The notes beneath the pieces were generated by a model. That model was not told the origin of the DNA and made no database searches. It saw only the letters and a program-made list of their open reading frames with translations. This document shows, piece by piece, positions 23,074 through 37,800 of a DNA stretch of 64,000 nt; the stretch's first letter is position 1, and the number at the start of each line of letters is the position of its first letter. Source of the stretch: Diplosphaera chodatii. Its lineage: Eukaryota; Chlorophyta; Trebouxiophyceae; Prasiolales; Stichococcaceae. The translations under genes were made by a program, and so were the position numbers. The stretch covers positions 124,001-188,000 of the forward strand of contig JAALGY010000020.1 of assembly GCA_032358165.1 (NCBI GenBank). Reading direction: 5' to 3'.

Positions 23074-26000
23074 ATGGCGCTGCCCGGCAGGGAGCTGCTG
23101 GACGACCTGTGCACGCGCTTCATCCTCAACAGCCCGCCTGAAGAGCTTGCGTGAGCCTATCACCTCTCGATCTGCACAGCGTACCGCTGGCGAATGTTGC
23201 TGTCCCGTCGTTGTGCAGCAGCCATCCCGTGGAGGCCCCTTTCTGCACGTCAAGCCGCATGCTGCGGCAGTGTTGACATGTGGCAGCATGTGGCAACTCT
23301 TACCTGCAGGTCCTTCGAGAGGCTGCTGTTCCTCATTGAGCAAGCGCACTGGTTTTATGAGGTGCGACGGCATTGGGGTCCTTGTGAGAGAGTGCAGACC
23401 ACAGTGCCCAGATGGTGCATGCGGGCATCCGCTCCTTGGCAATGCTACCACATCAAATCCGTCATCCTGATGGCTGCACACCCTGCTGCCTGGCAGGACT
23501 TTGCGCGCGAGGCTGATCCCGACGCGCGGCTGGCCAGCTTGTCGCTGAAGCGCTTTGCGACGCTCATCTTCAACACCTGCCCCGGGCTGCAGCCGTACTC
23601 GAGCGTGCTCAATGCCATCTACAAGCAGTTTAGCGACTACAAGCAGGTGAGGTTCAGTCTGTCGATGTGCGGCGCACCTACAGGTGGATGCAGAATGCTG
23701 TTAATTGGCAGACATCATGCTGTGCTGCGAGTCTGGTAGGGGCCTGCATGTGCGTCTATGCCATGGCACCTGCATGCTCATAGTACACGCGGACGCCCTG
23801 TAACATGCCCCTATATCAGCTTGGTGTCAGCGCTGGCGCCAGCATGCCGAGCATGAGCATGGCCGCCTTTCCTGCTGGCCATGCTGACCTCGGCGCTTTC
23901 TCTCGCAAAGCCAGTGCAGAACTCAGTAATGACCGGGGGCTGACCTTCCTGCAGTCGGTGCCGGTGATGGGGGCGATCATGCTGAACGCCGCCATGGACA
24001 AGTGCCTGCTGGTCAAGTCGTGGGGCTCCAACGGTGCGTGGGGCTTCCCACGCGGCAAGATCTCCACCGGCGAGGCCGACATCGACTGCGCACGCCGAGA
24101 GGTGCACGCTTGCTCAGCGTCACCTCAAAGCAGAGATACAGTTGATTGGCCAGTTGCATGGCCCCATCGGTTGCTGCCCTTTCCATGAGGATGCAGCCCT
24201 CATGTGCAGCAGGCTTCAAGAGGCCGGCTCCCCTATGTGTGCTGTGCACCTCGTGTGTGGAAGCAGCTGCCACGGTGCCATGCTGCAAGCAGCCTGCCCC
24301 CAGTATGTTCAGGTGCTGGAGGAGACAGGGTACGATTTGGGGGATGCGCTGCGGGAGGAGGATTCGATTGAGGTGCACATCGGCCAGAAGCGCACCAGGC
24401 TGTACATCGTGGCAGGCGTACCCGAGGACACCCACTTTGCGCCCCAAGTCCGGAAGGTGCAAACCCTAAACCCTGCGAATGTCAGGCAGTTGCTTGGCCT
24501 GCTGGGGTGCCGCATGACCTCACACCTGCAGCTGAACGTATGTACATGCGATCTGCAGCAAAGCAGGCTCTCCATGTATGTGCTGGGAAGCTGCAAAGCA
24601 GAGGCTGCGAGGCTGCCGCCCCGCAACTGCACAGCCTCCTCTAACATCTCCTGTCTGCCTTGATCTGCCTCAAACTTGCAAGGAACCATGTGCAGGAGAT
24701 CAGCGCCCTCGCATGGCATGCCGTCGCGCACCTCCCAGCCTCCAGGGACCAGGACTCTCAGGTGGGTTCAGTGACGCAGCGTGCTCTGCAAGGCACATGC
24801 ACTTCACCTTGAACCATCTTCTAGTCACATGCCCTGCCGCGGTCCATCCATCTGCGCCCTTTGTGCAAGCTCGTTTCCAGGGAGAGGCTTCCCAGCAAAG
24901 GCAACAGGTAGCGGAGGCCGCAGAGTGTGAGACTTGATCACGCGCCGCTGCTGCAGGTGTTCACCAACGACGCCGGCAGCCGCCACAAGTTCTTCATGGT
25001 GTGGAACTACGTGCGGCAGCTGCGGCGGTGGATCAAGGCCCGCCAGCGTGCGGCAGCCTCAGCGCAGGTGGGCAATTAGATTTTGTGTCTCAATGTGTCA
25101 TGGCACTCTTTGAGGAGACGACGACAAGTGCTCCATGTTGGCTACCTTGTGTAGCCGACTGGCGCTGCTGAGATCGCTGCCTATCTTGGGTGGTAAATCA
25201 GCAGTTTCTCCTCAGTACAGAACTGCGTATAGCCAGCAGTTTGCGCGCTGCTGCCCTGGCCTTCCCTAGCAGTGCGGAGGAGGCCTGACATGCTAGAAGC
25301 ATTTGTATGACAGAGTGCGGTCTGACACACGGAGTCACTCGCTGCAATACTCTGCAGGCGGCGTCTGGCAAGGCGCAGCGAGCCGGAAAGCGTGTGCGCG
25401 GCATTGCTGCAGCTAGGTCGCAGTCTACCGCAGCAGCGGCGGTGCTGCCACCGCCGCCGCCGCCATTGCCAACGGCAGCATCAGCAGGTCCACCGGCAGC
25501 GTCCGCGGCCGCCGTGGCAGCAGCCGCAGCGGCGCAGGCGGCGCTGCGGGGGGTCTCCGGGGCAGGAGCGGCCCACCCCGCAGCGCAGCAGCAGCCGCAC
25601 ATGGCCCACCCTGGGGCGCCGCCCAGGCGGCCGCCGCAGCAGGCGCTGCAGCTGCAGCCAGCAGCGGAGCTGGCGGCAGCAGAAATGTTGGCAGCGGCGG
25701 CGGCACCCACTGCTGCAGGGGGGGACAGCGAGGATGGCAGCGGCGAGCCGCTGGGGGTCCTGCTGTCCCGGGCGGCCGCTGCTGCGCATGCATCACCAGC
25801 CACAGGCCTGCAGGTATGTACACGTTTGTACAGTACGCTCTGCCCTGCAGTGCAGATGCTGCCTCACATACTGGATGTGCTCAGTCAAGCACAGGCCGCC
25901 GCACGCGGGCTGTTAATGAGTGCAGGCTGAGGAGCGCGCTTGCCAGATCAGACAGCAGGACAACTAACCGTATCCTATCTGCATGCAGGGGCCGCCAGCG

Positions 26001-26216
26001 ACGGCCGCATCGCACGGTGAGACGCCTGCAGCAGGACATGCAGCAGCTGGCCCTGCGCATGACCAGCAGCAGCCCAGCCTCAGGCAGCTGTCCGCAGACC
26101 CAGCTGCAGCGCTGGCACCCAGTCTGGATGGTCCACCCAGTGGGGACTTCTCTAGCAATGCGCTGTCAGGCTTCCGCTTTGATACTGCTGCTATATTGAG
26201 ACACCTCGTGTTTTGA
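23074..26216 (+). CDS. DCP2: mRNA-decapping enzyme subunit 2 (DCP2)
   Basis: Nine exons (23074-23150, 23310-23361, 23497-23646, 23955-24101, 24313-24456, 24696-24761, 24957-25067, 25358-25813, 25989-26216) join in perfect phase to 476 residues. DCP2 removes the m7G cap in cytoplasmic mRNA decay. The N-terminal helical regulatory domain (residues about 1-93: LLDDLCTRFILNSPPEELAS, LLFLIEQAHWFYED, LKRFATLIFNTCPG) is followed by the Nudix domain. The Nudix box begins GKISTGEADIDCARRE at the end of exon 4 and finishes VLEETGY at the start of exon 5, so the metal-binding REVLEETG is split exactly by an intron. The Box B region follows, with KFFMVWNYVRQLRRWI in exon 7. Exon 8 is a long Ala/Pro/Gln low-complexity linker, and the C-terminus ends in a short conserved-looking segment (FRFDTAAILRHLVF). 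Confidence 0.95.
24461..24474 (+). repeat. Telomere-like CCCTAAA motif in a DCP2 intron
   Basis: Two tandem plant-type telomere units (C-rich strand in the sense of the gene) start four bases after the donor GT of DCP2 intron 5. Confidence 0.85.
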
Positions 26217-26837
26217 GTGCTTTCTGATCGTTGGCAAGTGGCAAGCATCTGCTTAGGTGCAGGCTTGTGAGCCAGGAGGGTCACATTCAGTTACAGTGCC
26301 CTTGGGTGGACAGGTTGGGATATGCACTTGTGTGCTGAAAGGCACTTGTCCGCATGTCGACACACTGCCCCTTCACAAGCCTGCCAAGCAGCATGTGCAC
26401 CTCTGACACAGGCCTGACTCGGGCAAGATACAGTTGTTGCAAACAAAATCCCGTTGCCGGAGTATTGAAACGCCATGCCATTGCGCCTTGAGGCCAGGTG
26501 CAAACACTGCAGGGTAGGTATTGTGTGAACGCCCTGCAGTTGTCAGTGGTTTACCGCCTGCTCCGCGGTGTGAGAATAAGCACACGATAGCAGTGCCTGC
26601 CACGCAATTCAGCTCACGGTGTACAACCGGCATTCTAGCACGCAATCCCTTGATACAGGCACTTTGCAGCGTTGCAACATCAGCGTGTATCAACAGTAGC
26701 GGGACCCATCGCTCATTGCTGAAAGCAGCCACAGAGTAAAAGACAGGCTGCAGTGCTCGCAGTCGTCGGCTGTACGCAAGCATCTGGGCCAGTTTCGCAG
26801 ACAGAAAACGGTGCTGTGGTCGACAATTAGCCACTCA
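26217..26837. other. Interval between DCP2 and phytoene desaturase (same strand)
   Basis: This contains the DCP2 3' flank and the promoter of the desaturase gene. No supported gene; the minus-strand frames here have no similarity. Confidence 0.5.
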
Positions 26838-30216
<3,379 letters not shown>

Positions 30217-30771
30217 GGTCAAGAATTTGATTGGGGGGACTGGGTGCCGGACCCCATGCAGCGTATTTCATGGGGTGTATCATCGCCGAAGCTCGCTCTA
30301 GGGCAAGCTGGCCTGATGCTGTAAAATGTACAGGGGAAGGGGAGACAGACCTTAGCATTAGTGATGCAGGATCTTCAGCACGCCAGACTGTAGAAGCTGC
30401 GTTGGTGTGTCAACTGGCCCTTTGTGCCGACCGTGCATTGAGTTGTTCTGCAAATGCGTCATGCATGACACTATGCTGAGAGCCTCGACAGCCTGCAACT
30501 GCATTGCAGTGCCTGATCTGTGACAGTAAGCACAACATGCAAACCGCATTCAGGTGCACGAGTCTGCTGCCGGCAGCTGCCACTCCTGGGCATACTGCTC
30601 AATCAACCATCGGCTGGCTTTTGCCTGCCTCAATAAGCACAAACAGCGACCTCTGCTTCACCCCAAAGCTTACTAACATCCCTTGGCAACATACAGATGC
30701 ACATCTCTGCTGCGTCCCCATGCCGACGTGCCAGCCTGCTCCCATGCTCACTGCCGCAGCTGACCCAAGAA
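30217..30771. other. Non-coding interval, converging 3' ends
   Basis: PDS 3' UTR and the 3' flank of the minus-strand F-box/LRR gene. No gene is supported. Confidence 0.5.
30320..30324 (+). other. TGTAA poly(A) signal of the desaturase gene
   Basis: The green-algal signal TGTAA lies 104 bases after the PDS stop, a typical position. Confidence 0.5.
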
Positions 30772-33700
30772 TCAGAGCAGCTCCATATAGGGCATGTCGT
30801 AATCGGCGTCCTCGCTCAGCAGCGGCCGCAAGCGCCATGCGACGTCCTCAACATCACAGACCTTCAGGTACGGGTGCGCCTCGAAGGGGGCTGTGTCGAT
30901 GGTGTACGGGCCCAGCCTTAGCACCCGCAGCGACCACATGGCACGCAGCGGCTTCAGCTGCCTGCGGTTAGGGTTGAGGGTTCAGGACCGCAGTGCCACT
31001 CAGCTGGTGGGGTCTGGCCCCCTACACTATCACACAACACCTGCACAGCACCACGCCAGCAGGGGCACAGGCGGCCTTCATGTCGAACATGCGCACCCGC
31101 CAAGCAGGGTAGTGCACGTGTTGAGGCTCAGCAATCGCAGGGCTGGCGCCGCTGAAACCGCCGCCAGCAGCGCTGACCATGCACCCTCGTTCCCTATGTA
31201 CTGGTCCTCCAAGTGCAGCGCTGTGAGCTGAGCCAGGCCGCTCAGGCCTGCAGTTTTGACATCAGGCACAATGTGAGAAAGCACAGCGCAGGGCGGCCAC
31301 CAAGCCTCGCACATGCATGCATTTGGATCAGAGCCATGCGCATGCACTTGCATCACATGTGTCATGTGCACCTGCAAGCATGGCCGTCATGATGTGGGTG
31401 ATGTTCATGTGGACGTCGCGCCAGCCATTGATGCGAAGCTCTCGCAGCTTTGGACAGCACGTGGCCGGAGCTGCGCCCTGAGATACACTTCACCAGCAGG
31501 TGACTATCGCACGACCACAGATGAACCAACACACACGACGATTGCATGCAGACGGACAAGCAAGTCAGCAATGGCCAAGCAGGTGCAAGACGGCACGGTG
31601 ATCGCATCCTCCTGAGGGCTTCAGCCGTGCGCTGGGCAGCACCTCAAGCATGATGCCCGGTTGTGACATGTCGAGGGCGGTCAGCTGGGGCATGCGGCAG
31701 CTGGCTGGCAGGCTGTTGGAAGGTCCTCGACATGTCCAGCTGCTGCAGGGCAGGCATGGCTGCCAGGTGCTGGAGGCCGCTGTGCCCTGCGGCAGCGCAC
31801 GCATGTTTGACGACATGAAAACCGTTGTTTTGGCACCAGCAGCCCAACAAGATAACAATGCCCATTGGTGTACCAATGTACCAGGTGTGCTTCATGTACC
31901 ACAGTACAATGCAAGCACACCTATTGCCTGGCAGAATGCGATGCCCAATTGACGCAGCTGGGTGAGCGACTCGCTCAACATTTGGCACTGTCTGTGCCAA
32001 CACGAGAGCCGCTCACTATGACAGGAGAGAGCATGGTGCAGGACGGCGGCTGCCTCATGTCTGGTCGGTAAAGGATGCTCATTCCGTATAGGATGAGCAG
32101 CTCGACAGCACCAGTTGTGACAGGAGTGCAGCCGCAGGACAAGACTGACCTTGTGGAACCCAGCACATTGCTGTGTCCCAGCTGCAGGCACTGCAGTGCT
32201 GTCAGCTGACAAATCTGCTCAACGGCTGCCAGCCCGCCCGAACACGGCAGCCTCAGGCGCTGCAGATGCAGCCTTGTCAGCTGCAGCAGGTGCGCCTCAG
32301 CGGGGAACAGCAGACCCTGGACGGCGAGACAAGAGCTTGCCGGGAAGTACACGCCACAATAAATTTGGGCATGAACTGGTGAGATCTGACCGCAGGGGCA
32401 TCTTTCCGCCTTGCCTCGCTAAGCGTGTTCACATGCAGCCGAGGAGAGCACTGCCACTCGTCATCTTGCATGCGTACCCTGCATGCAAACTCACCGGCAC
32501 CTCGGTGTTGTACATCGCGAGGCTGCATTCCACAGAGAGCTGGCTCAGCTGGCTCAGCTTCCGAGCCAAACTGCCCGCCACGCAGCCGTGTATGGATAAG
32601 GCAGTGAGCCCTGCCAGGGGCGTGAGCATAGCTGCAAGCTCCTCATCTGCGTGCGCCAATCCAGCCTCCTTCAGCTTTCATGTGCAGCAACATCATGGGT
32701 GCCAGCTTGCGTACCCACAGCAGGGTGTGCACTGCGCCGGACCTGCAGCTGTCTCAAATAGCCGGGGAAGTTCTCACTGGCGAGCGACAGCCGCCGCAGC
32801 CCAGTGAGGCATGCGATGGGGGGCCAAGCGTCTGGGCGCAGCCTATTCGATGGTGCATTTAGGGCAAGCGCAGTCAGGGACGTCAATGAGCCCAGTGCCG
32901 TGAGTGGCCTGGCGTAGGGCCACCACCCGCACAGCTGCAAGTGCTGCAAAGTCCCGGCAAGCGGCGTCAGAACTATAGGGCCTGCGAGCATAGCACTGAC
33001 CCGCTGTTCGTGTCAGCGGTCACCAGCAGCGCTTGCATGGTAGGCAGCAATGCCAGCATAGTATTGACCCGTGCACATAGTGATGCACTCGCCAGGATGG
33101 ATGTCGATACCGAGGATCAGTGTGTGTAGCCTGCATCAAAGTACATGACAGCCTTACACATGCGCATCATGTCTTGCGTACCGTGACAGTAGGAAAGGGT
33201 GCAGGTATCACTGCGACACAGGGCTGGTGTGTGGGGTGTCGTATCGGGACAGCTGCGATATGGCTGGCGGCAGCTCAAACGTACGCATGGTGATGCGCTT
33301 GCCGTGCCAGTGCTCGTAATCTGACAGGTCCAGAAAGGTGAGTGTGGGTGCCAGCGGCGCCAGCAGCGGCAGCTGCTTCTCCAGCTGGGGACATGGCAGA
33401 TACACGATGTTATGGGCAGTGTCACAAGTGGGCAGTTCCCTGTGGGACAGCGGTTGAAGGTGCAGCACAGCCGCCGCTGCACACCTGCTCCGGTCGACAG
33501 CCTGCCAGCGACAGGCGTGCAAGGTATGGCAGCTGTGCAACTGCCTGCAGCGCGCCAGGAGAACCCAGCCTGCGAACATCGTGATGAGCCGTCGATCAAA
33601 CATGCAGGAGAGATGGAGTACGTCACCATCTAGTATTCATTTCATGGCCAAGCCAGGGAGTCTGGAATGACACTGACTACACCTGCTCACCTTAGCCCGT

Positions 33701-34107
33701 TCAGTCGCAGTGACGTCAGACCCGGGAGCACGGTCGGCAGCTTCTGCAGCTGCTTGGCAACCTCCTCATCTGACCTCCAGTGCAGGCGGTACAGATCGAG
33801 GTCCTTCACGGCTGGGAACGCTGCCGCCACAGCGGCGCAAGGCGCACGTGCAGGCCGCCAGGTGCCATGCAGAGCCCTGCCGATGACACGCCGCCATGCA
33901 TGGCACACAAGACGCGCTGCAGCTCGATCCGCAACGTCATCAAGCCTGCGCAGTGACTTCGACCTTGATACATGCTGTTATGTGGGAGTAAGGACCAAAC
34001 AGATTTGTGAATTTGGATGCCTGTCATCACGCGAATCACCCGCCACTGCCACGCAGGATCAGCTCCAAAACGTCGTCTGGCAGCTGCGGAATGCGCTGCG
34101 CTGACAT
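30772..34107 (-). CDS. Second F-box / leucine-rich-repeat protein
   Basis: The first exon (34107) reads MSAQRIPQLPDDVLELILRG, the first helix of an F-box. The second (about 33920-33690) completes it with VCHAWRRVIGRAL and begins the repeats (VKDLDLYRLHW, LPGLTSLRLNG). Later blocks are LAPTLTFLDLSDYEHW (about 33340), LQHLQLCGWWPYARPLTALG then LTSLTALALNAP and LTGLRRLSLASENFPGYLRQ (about 32950-32740), LAGLTALSIHGC (about 32620), LLQLTRLHLQRLRLP and LTALQCLQLGHSNV (about 32300-32185), a repeat at about 31780-31620, CPKLRELRINGWRDVHMN (about 31450), LAQLTALHLEDQYIG then LRLLSLNTCTTL (about 31230-31110), and a last exon ending DYDMPYMELL at 30772. It is a likely SCF ubiquitin-ligase receptor with unknown target. 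It is unrelated by close identity to the F-box/LRR gene at 8981. The block near 31710 changes frame (see findings). Confidence 0.7.
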
Positions 34108-34870
34108 ACTCAAAGACATGTCGAGCATGCTTGGACGCTGCATGGTACAGATGCCTTCCAGATAGAACTTGATCCTCAGGCCCAACGCTGCAGAGAGGCC
34201 TTATTTGCATTACATGCATGTTGTGACGCATTTGATGACATCGTGTGGCACACACAAAGTTGAAGCCGTCAACCTGCTTCAGGGTGTGTCAAGACCAAGG
34301 CTTGCACACGTCAGAAGGTCTGCAGCAGGTAGCAACGTGATTGACAGGAAGACGGCCTCTTCGCACTACTTGACAGCCTTCATTGGCCGGGTCTGTCCAA
34401 TAAATGGATCTTGCCCACAATGCCCATGTCTGCAGTTCGTCATAGGCCGGTTTCAGTGCAGAAACGCGAATCATCGCGCCGGTACTGGTGTGTGACAAAC
34501 GTAGTTCGGCGATTGCGCAGTGTGCCAGCTTAAGAGCATCTGATCATAGTTCTGGTGCAAGTATTCAAAAGCACAACACAGGTCGTTGTGATCCCAACTT
34601 CAGTCAGTGCCAACCGTACGATCAGTCCGATGCGCTTGCAGGTTTCACGCTAGCCTGACAGTTCTGATGCAGTGCCTCTGCGTACGAGCTGCAGCAAACT
34701 GACAGGACACAACGCCGCACCCTGTGCCCTTTGATCTGATTGCGTCAGAAGACATTGTCAACGGCAGGCCGCCAGCTGAGCACGGGATTGAACTTCCACG
34801 GAAGGCCTGCTGCCAGCCCATCGAGTCCTCGCAATCGGTGACGCCCCTTCGGAGCGCATCCGTCCACACC
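34108..34870. promoter_or_regulatory. Divergent spacer between F-box/LRR 2 (-) and the Kelch gene (+)
   Basis: About 760 bases between divergent starts, lower in GC than the genes. No motif or further gene is supported. Confidence 0.4.
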
Positions 34871-37800
34871 ATGGAGTGGCGCCGCTGCGAGCCAGGTGCT
34901 GCACATCAGCGAGCCTCCCGAACGCTATTCCGCATGTTTGTCATACAGCGTACCTGTGAGTGTCCAATCATCAGGCTCCACAGCAACACACTGGCGTCTA
35001 CAACGCTAGGCTGATGATCCTGGTCAGCAGGCACTGCGGGAGATCCACCGCCCGCAGCGCGCATTGGCCATGTGGCGGCGGCCATCGACGCGACCGCCAC
35101 CTGGGGCACGGAGCTGGTCGTGGTGCACGGCGGCATCGGCGAGGACAAGCACGCGCTCAGGTGACCACCAGCAGCGGGACCACTGCACCACAGTCGCTTC
35201 AGTCGAGAGCAGATCACAATCCCACCTTCCAGGGCAACGGGCTGCTGCCAGGGCGTGGCAGTCAGCCCCATCAGATGAGATGACAGCTGAGCATGTCTTG
35301 GTGTCCGACACTCCGACGTTTGATGAGGCAGCTGTCGTCTCGCTGGTCGCAGCACAGGCTACCACTGCGCAGCACAGCGCCACCCACTGTGTACAGCTGC
35401 AGAGGGTACACACGTGTGCCAGCTCTCGCTGATGGCACCTGTACTGATTGGCGTGCAGGGACGTGTGCGTCATGGAGGCGAGCGACGCGCACTGGTTCCG
35501 GCCGGAGCCCGCATCGGGCAGCGGCCCCGCAGCGAGAGCGTTTCACGCCGCCGCAGCACTCGGCACCACGCTGTTCCTGCACGGCGGCCACGTGTACGTG
35601 AAGGAGAAGAAGGGGCTGCACAAGTTCGATGACCTGTGGGCGCTGGAGACGGTGGGTGCAGACACATGAGTCGCAACCTGTAGGTGTCTGCATCTACCTG
35701 GATATGCTCAAGGAGCGAGGCCTTGCATCACCGACTAGATGAAGGTCATGTGCAGCCCAGACAGCCTTGCAACCATCTGGTGGATAGTCACAATGTACAG
35801 CAGCAGCGGTTAGGTATCCCTTGCTGTGATGCAAGTTTTCACATGCTGAGCATCCTGCATCATATGCGTCATGTCAGTGACCTTCCAGGACACCTGGGAG
35901 TGGCAGCTGGTTGAATTGGGCGCGGCGGGTGCGGCCCTCAGCGCACAACCACTGAAGCGTACATGACACTAAAGTACAGGCGTGTCATGATCTCAGGACA
36001 CATGGGAGTGGCGGCTGGTGGAGCTGGGCGGCGGCGGGGTGCGGCCCTTGGCGCATGACACAGTACACTTTATGCAATACCAAACTACAGACATGTCATA
36101 ATCTCAGGACACCTGGGAGTGGCGGCTGGTGGAGCTGGGGGGCGGCGGGGTGCGGCCCTCGGCGCATGACACAGTAAACTTTGTGCAATACCAAACTACA
36201 GACGTGTCATAATCTCAGGACACCTGGGAGTGGCGGCTGGTGGAGCTGGGGGGCGGCGGGGTGCGGCTCTTGGCATATGACACAGTAAACTTTGTGCAAT
36301 ACCAAACTACAGACGTGTCATAATCTCAGGACACATGGGAGTGGCGGCTGGTGGAGCTGGGCGGCGGCGGGGTGCGGCCCTCGGCGCGCGACTTCGCCAA
36401 GCTGGCGCCGCTGCCGGGCGGCCGCCTGCTGCTGTTCGGCGGCCTGGACGCCGCCGAGAAGCGGCTGGACGATGCCTGGCTGTTCGACGCCGCCACGTGC
36501 GCTGCGCTGTTGGGCCCTTGTGTCAGTGTGATGTCCACTAGTGGTATCGTATCCGCCATGTTTGGTGCCTCCTGCAACCTTGATGTCACAAGTATAACAG
36601 TATTCACCATGTCTGCTGGTCTTCTACAACCCTCAGCAACATCAGGAATGTGCAGTGCTGATCACCGCAAGTGTTTCCGTGCTCTCACACTCCTGGACGT
36701 CACGCACGCTGGGTGTCTCGTAGGCACACCTGGAGCGAGGTGCGGGCGGGGGGCGTGAGGCCCAAGCCGCGCTATGGCCATGGCCTGGCGCTGCTGGCCG
36801 GCCCCGGGGCGGATGCTGGCGCCGATCCCAGGGCCCTGGTGTTTGCTGGGGAGACCGCGTCAGGTTGGATTGCCAGTGGAATCGCTCTGCACAGCACCAT
36901 GTTGCCAGAGCGCATCCTCAGCTTTGGCAGGAGTCATCGTTTTGCGCTCGAACACACATCTGTGAGGCTGCGCCTGTTTACTCGCACTGTACTGAGGGCA
37001 AGGACTAGAGAGCAACCCATATTGCAGCAGTTTCCTGCTCTACTGTGCAGCATTAGCGACAGCAAGACAATAGAGATACCTAGGAGCCTAACCTGCCCCT
37101 TCGGCCTGTGGCTGCAGGTGCGGTGGCGGACATGTTTGTGCTCCGGGGCCTGGCAGCGCCTGCTGCAGCCGCTGGAGGCGGCGAGCCAAAGAGCCTCCAG
37201 CCGATGTGGACGCCGCTCGAGGCGTCAGGCGCTGCCCCGTCGCCCCGCAAGGGCCACACGATCGCAGGTTCGCCGCTTTGCCAGGGAGAGCTAGTCCATT
37301 GAAGTTGCACTGATGTTGCATCAGAGTTGCAGGTGCAATAACGTCGCTGGGAATGAGTGAAGCATTGCATGTGCCTCGCTGGACTGTCCTCCAGCCCCTG
37401 GTGTCACCAGCCGTTGACCAGGGGCCCAGGCTGCAGAGCAGCGCTGCACTCCAGCCGTGCCCTTTTGACTGTGTTGGCACCCTGCACGAGTGCGCAAATA
37501 GGGAAGAGGCGGCCGCCATCGGTTATGGGGCCAACAATGAGTGCAACTCGGGCCTCTGCTCGTGGTGCAGCGACGGCGCGCGGCGTCGTGGTCGCCTGCG
37601 GCCACACGGCCACGGTGGGCTGGCTGCGCAGCCGCACCGACACCTTCCACTCGGACGTGCACCTGCTGGAGGCGGTGGCCCCCGCGGCGGCGGCGCCCGG
37701 GTCTGCTGGTGGCCTGCGCTGGGTCACGCTGTCAATAGGTGAACCCTGGTGTATACTGGAGCCTCAAGCCTGCTGCGCATGACATGTATGTGCTGTGGAA

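Noticed and set aside
35889..36440. CRISPR-like repeat array
   Set aside because: Repeats are directly adjacent with no unique spacers, contain an exon start and splice site, and the genome is eukaryotic.
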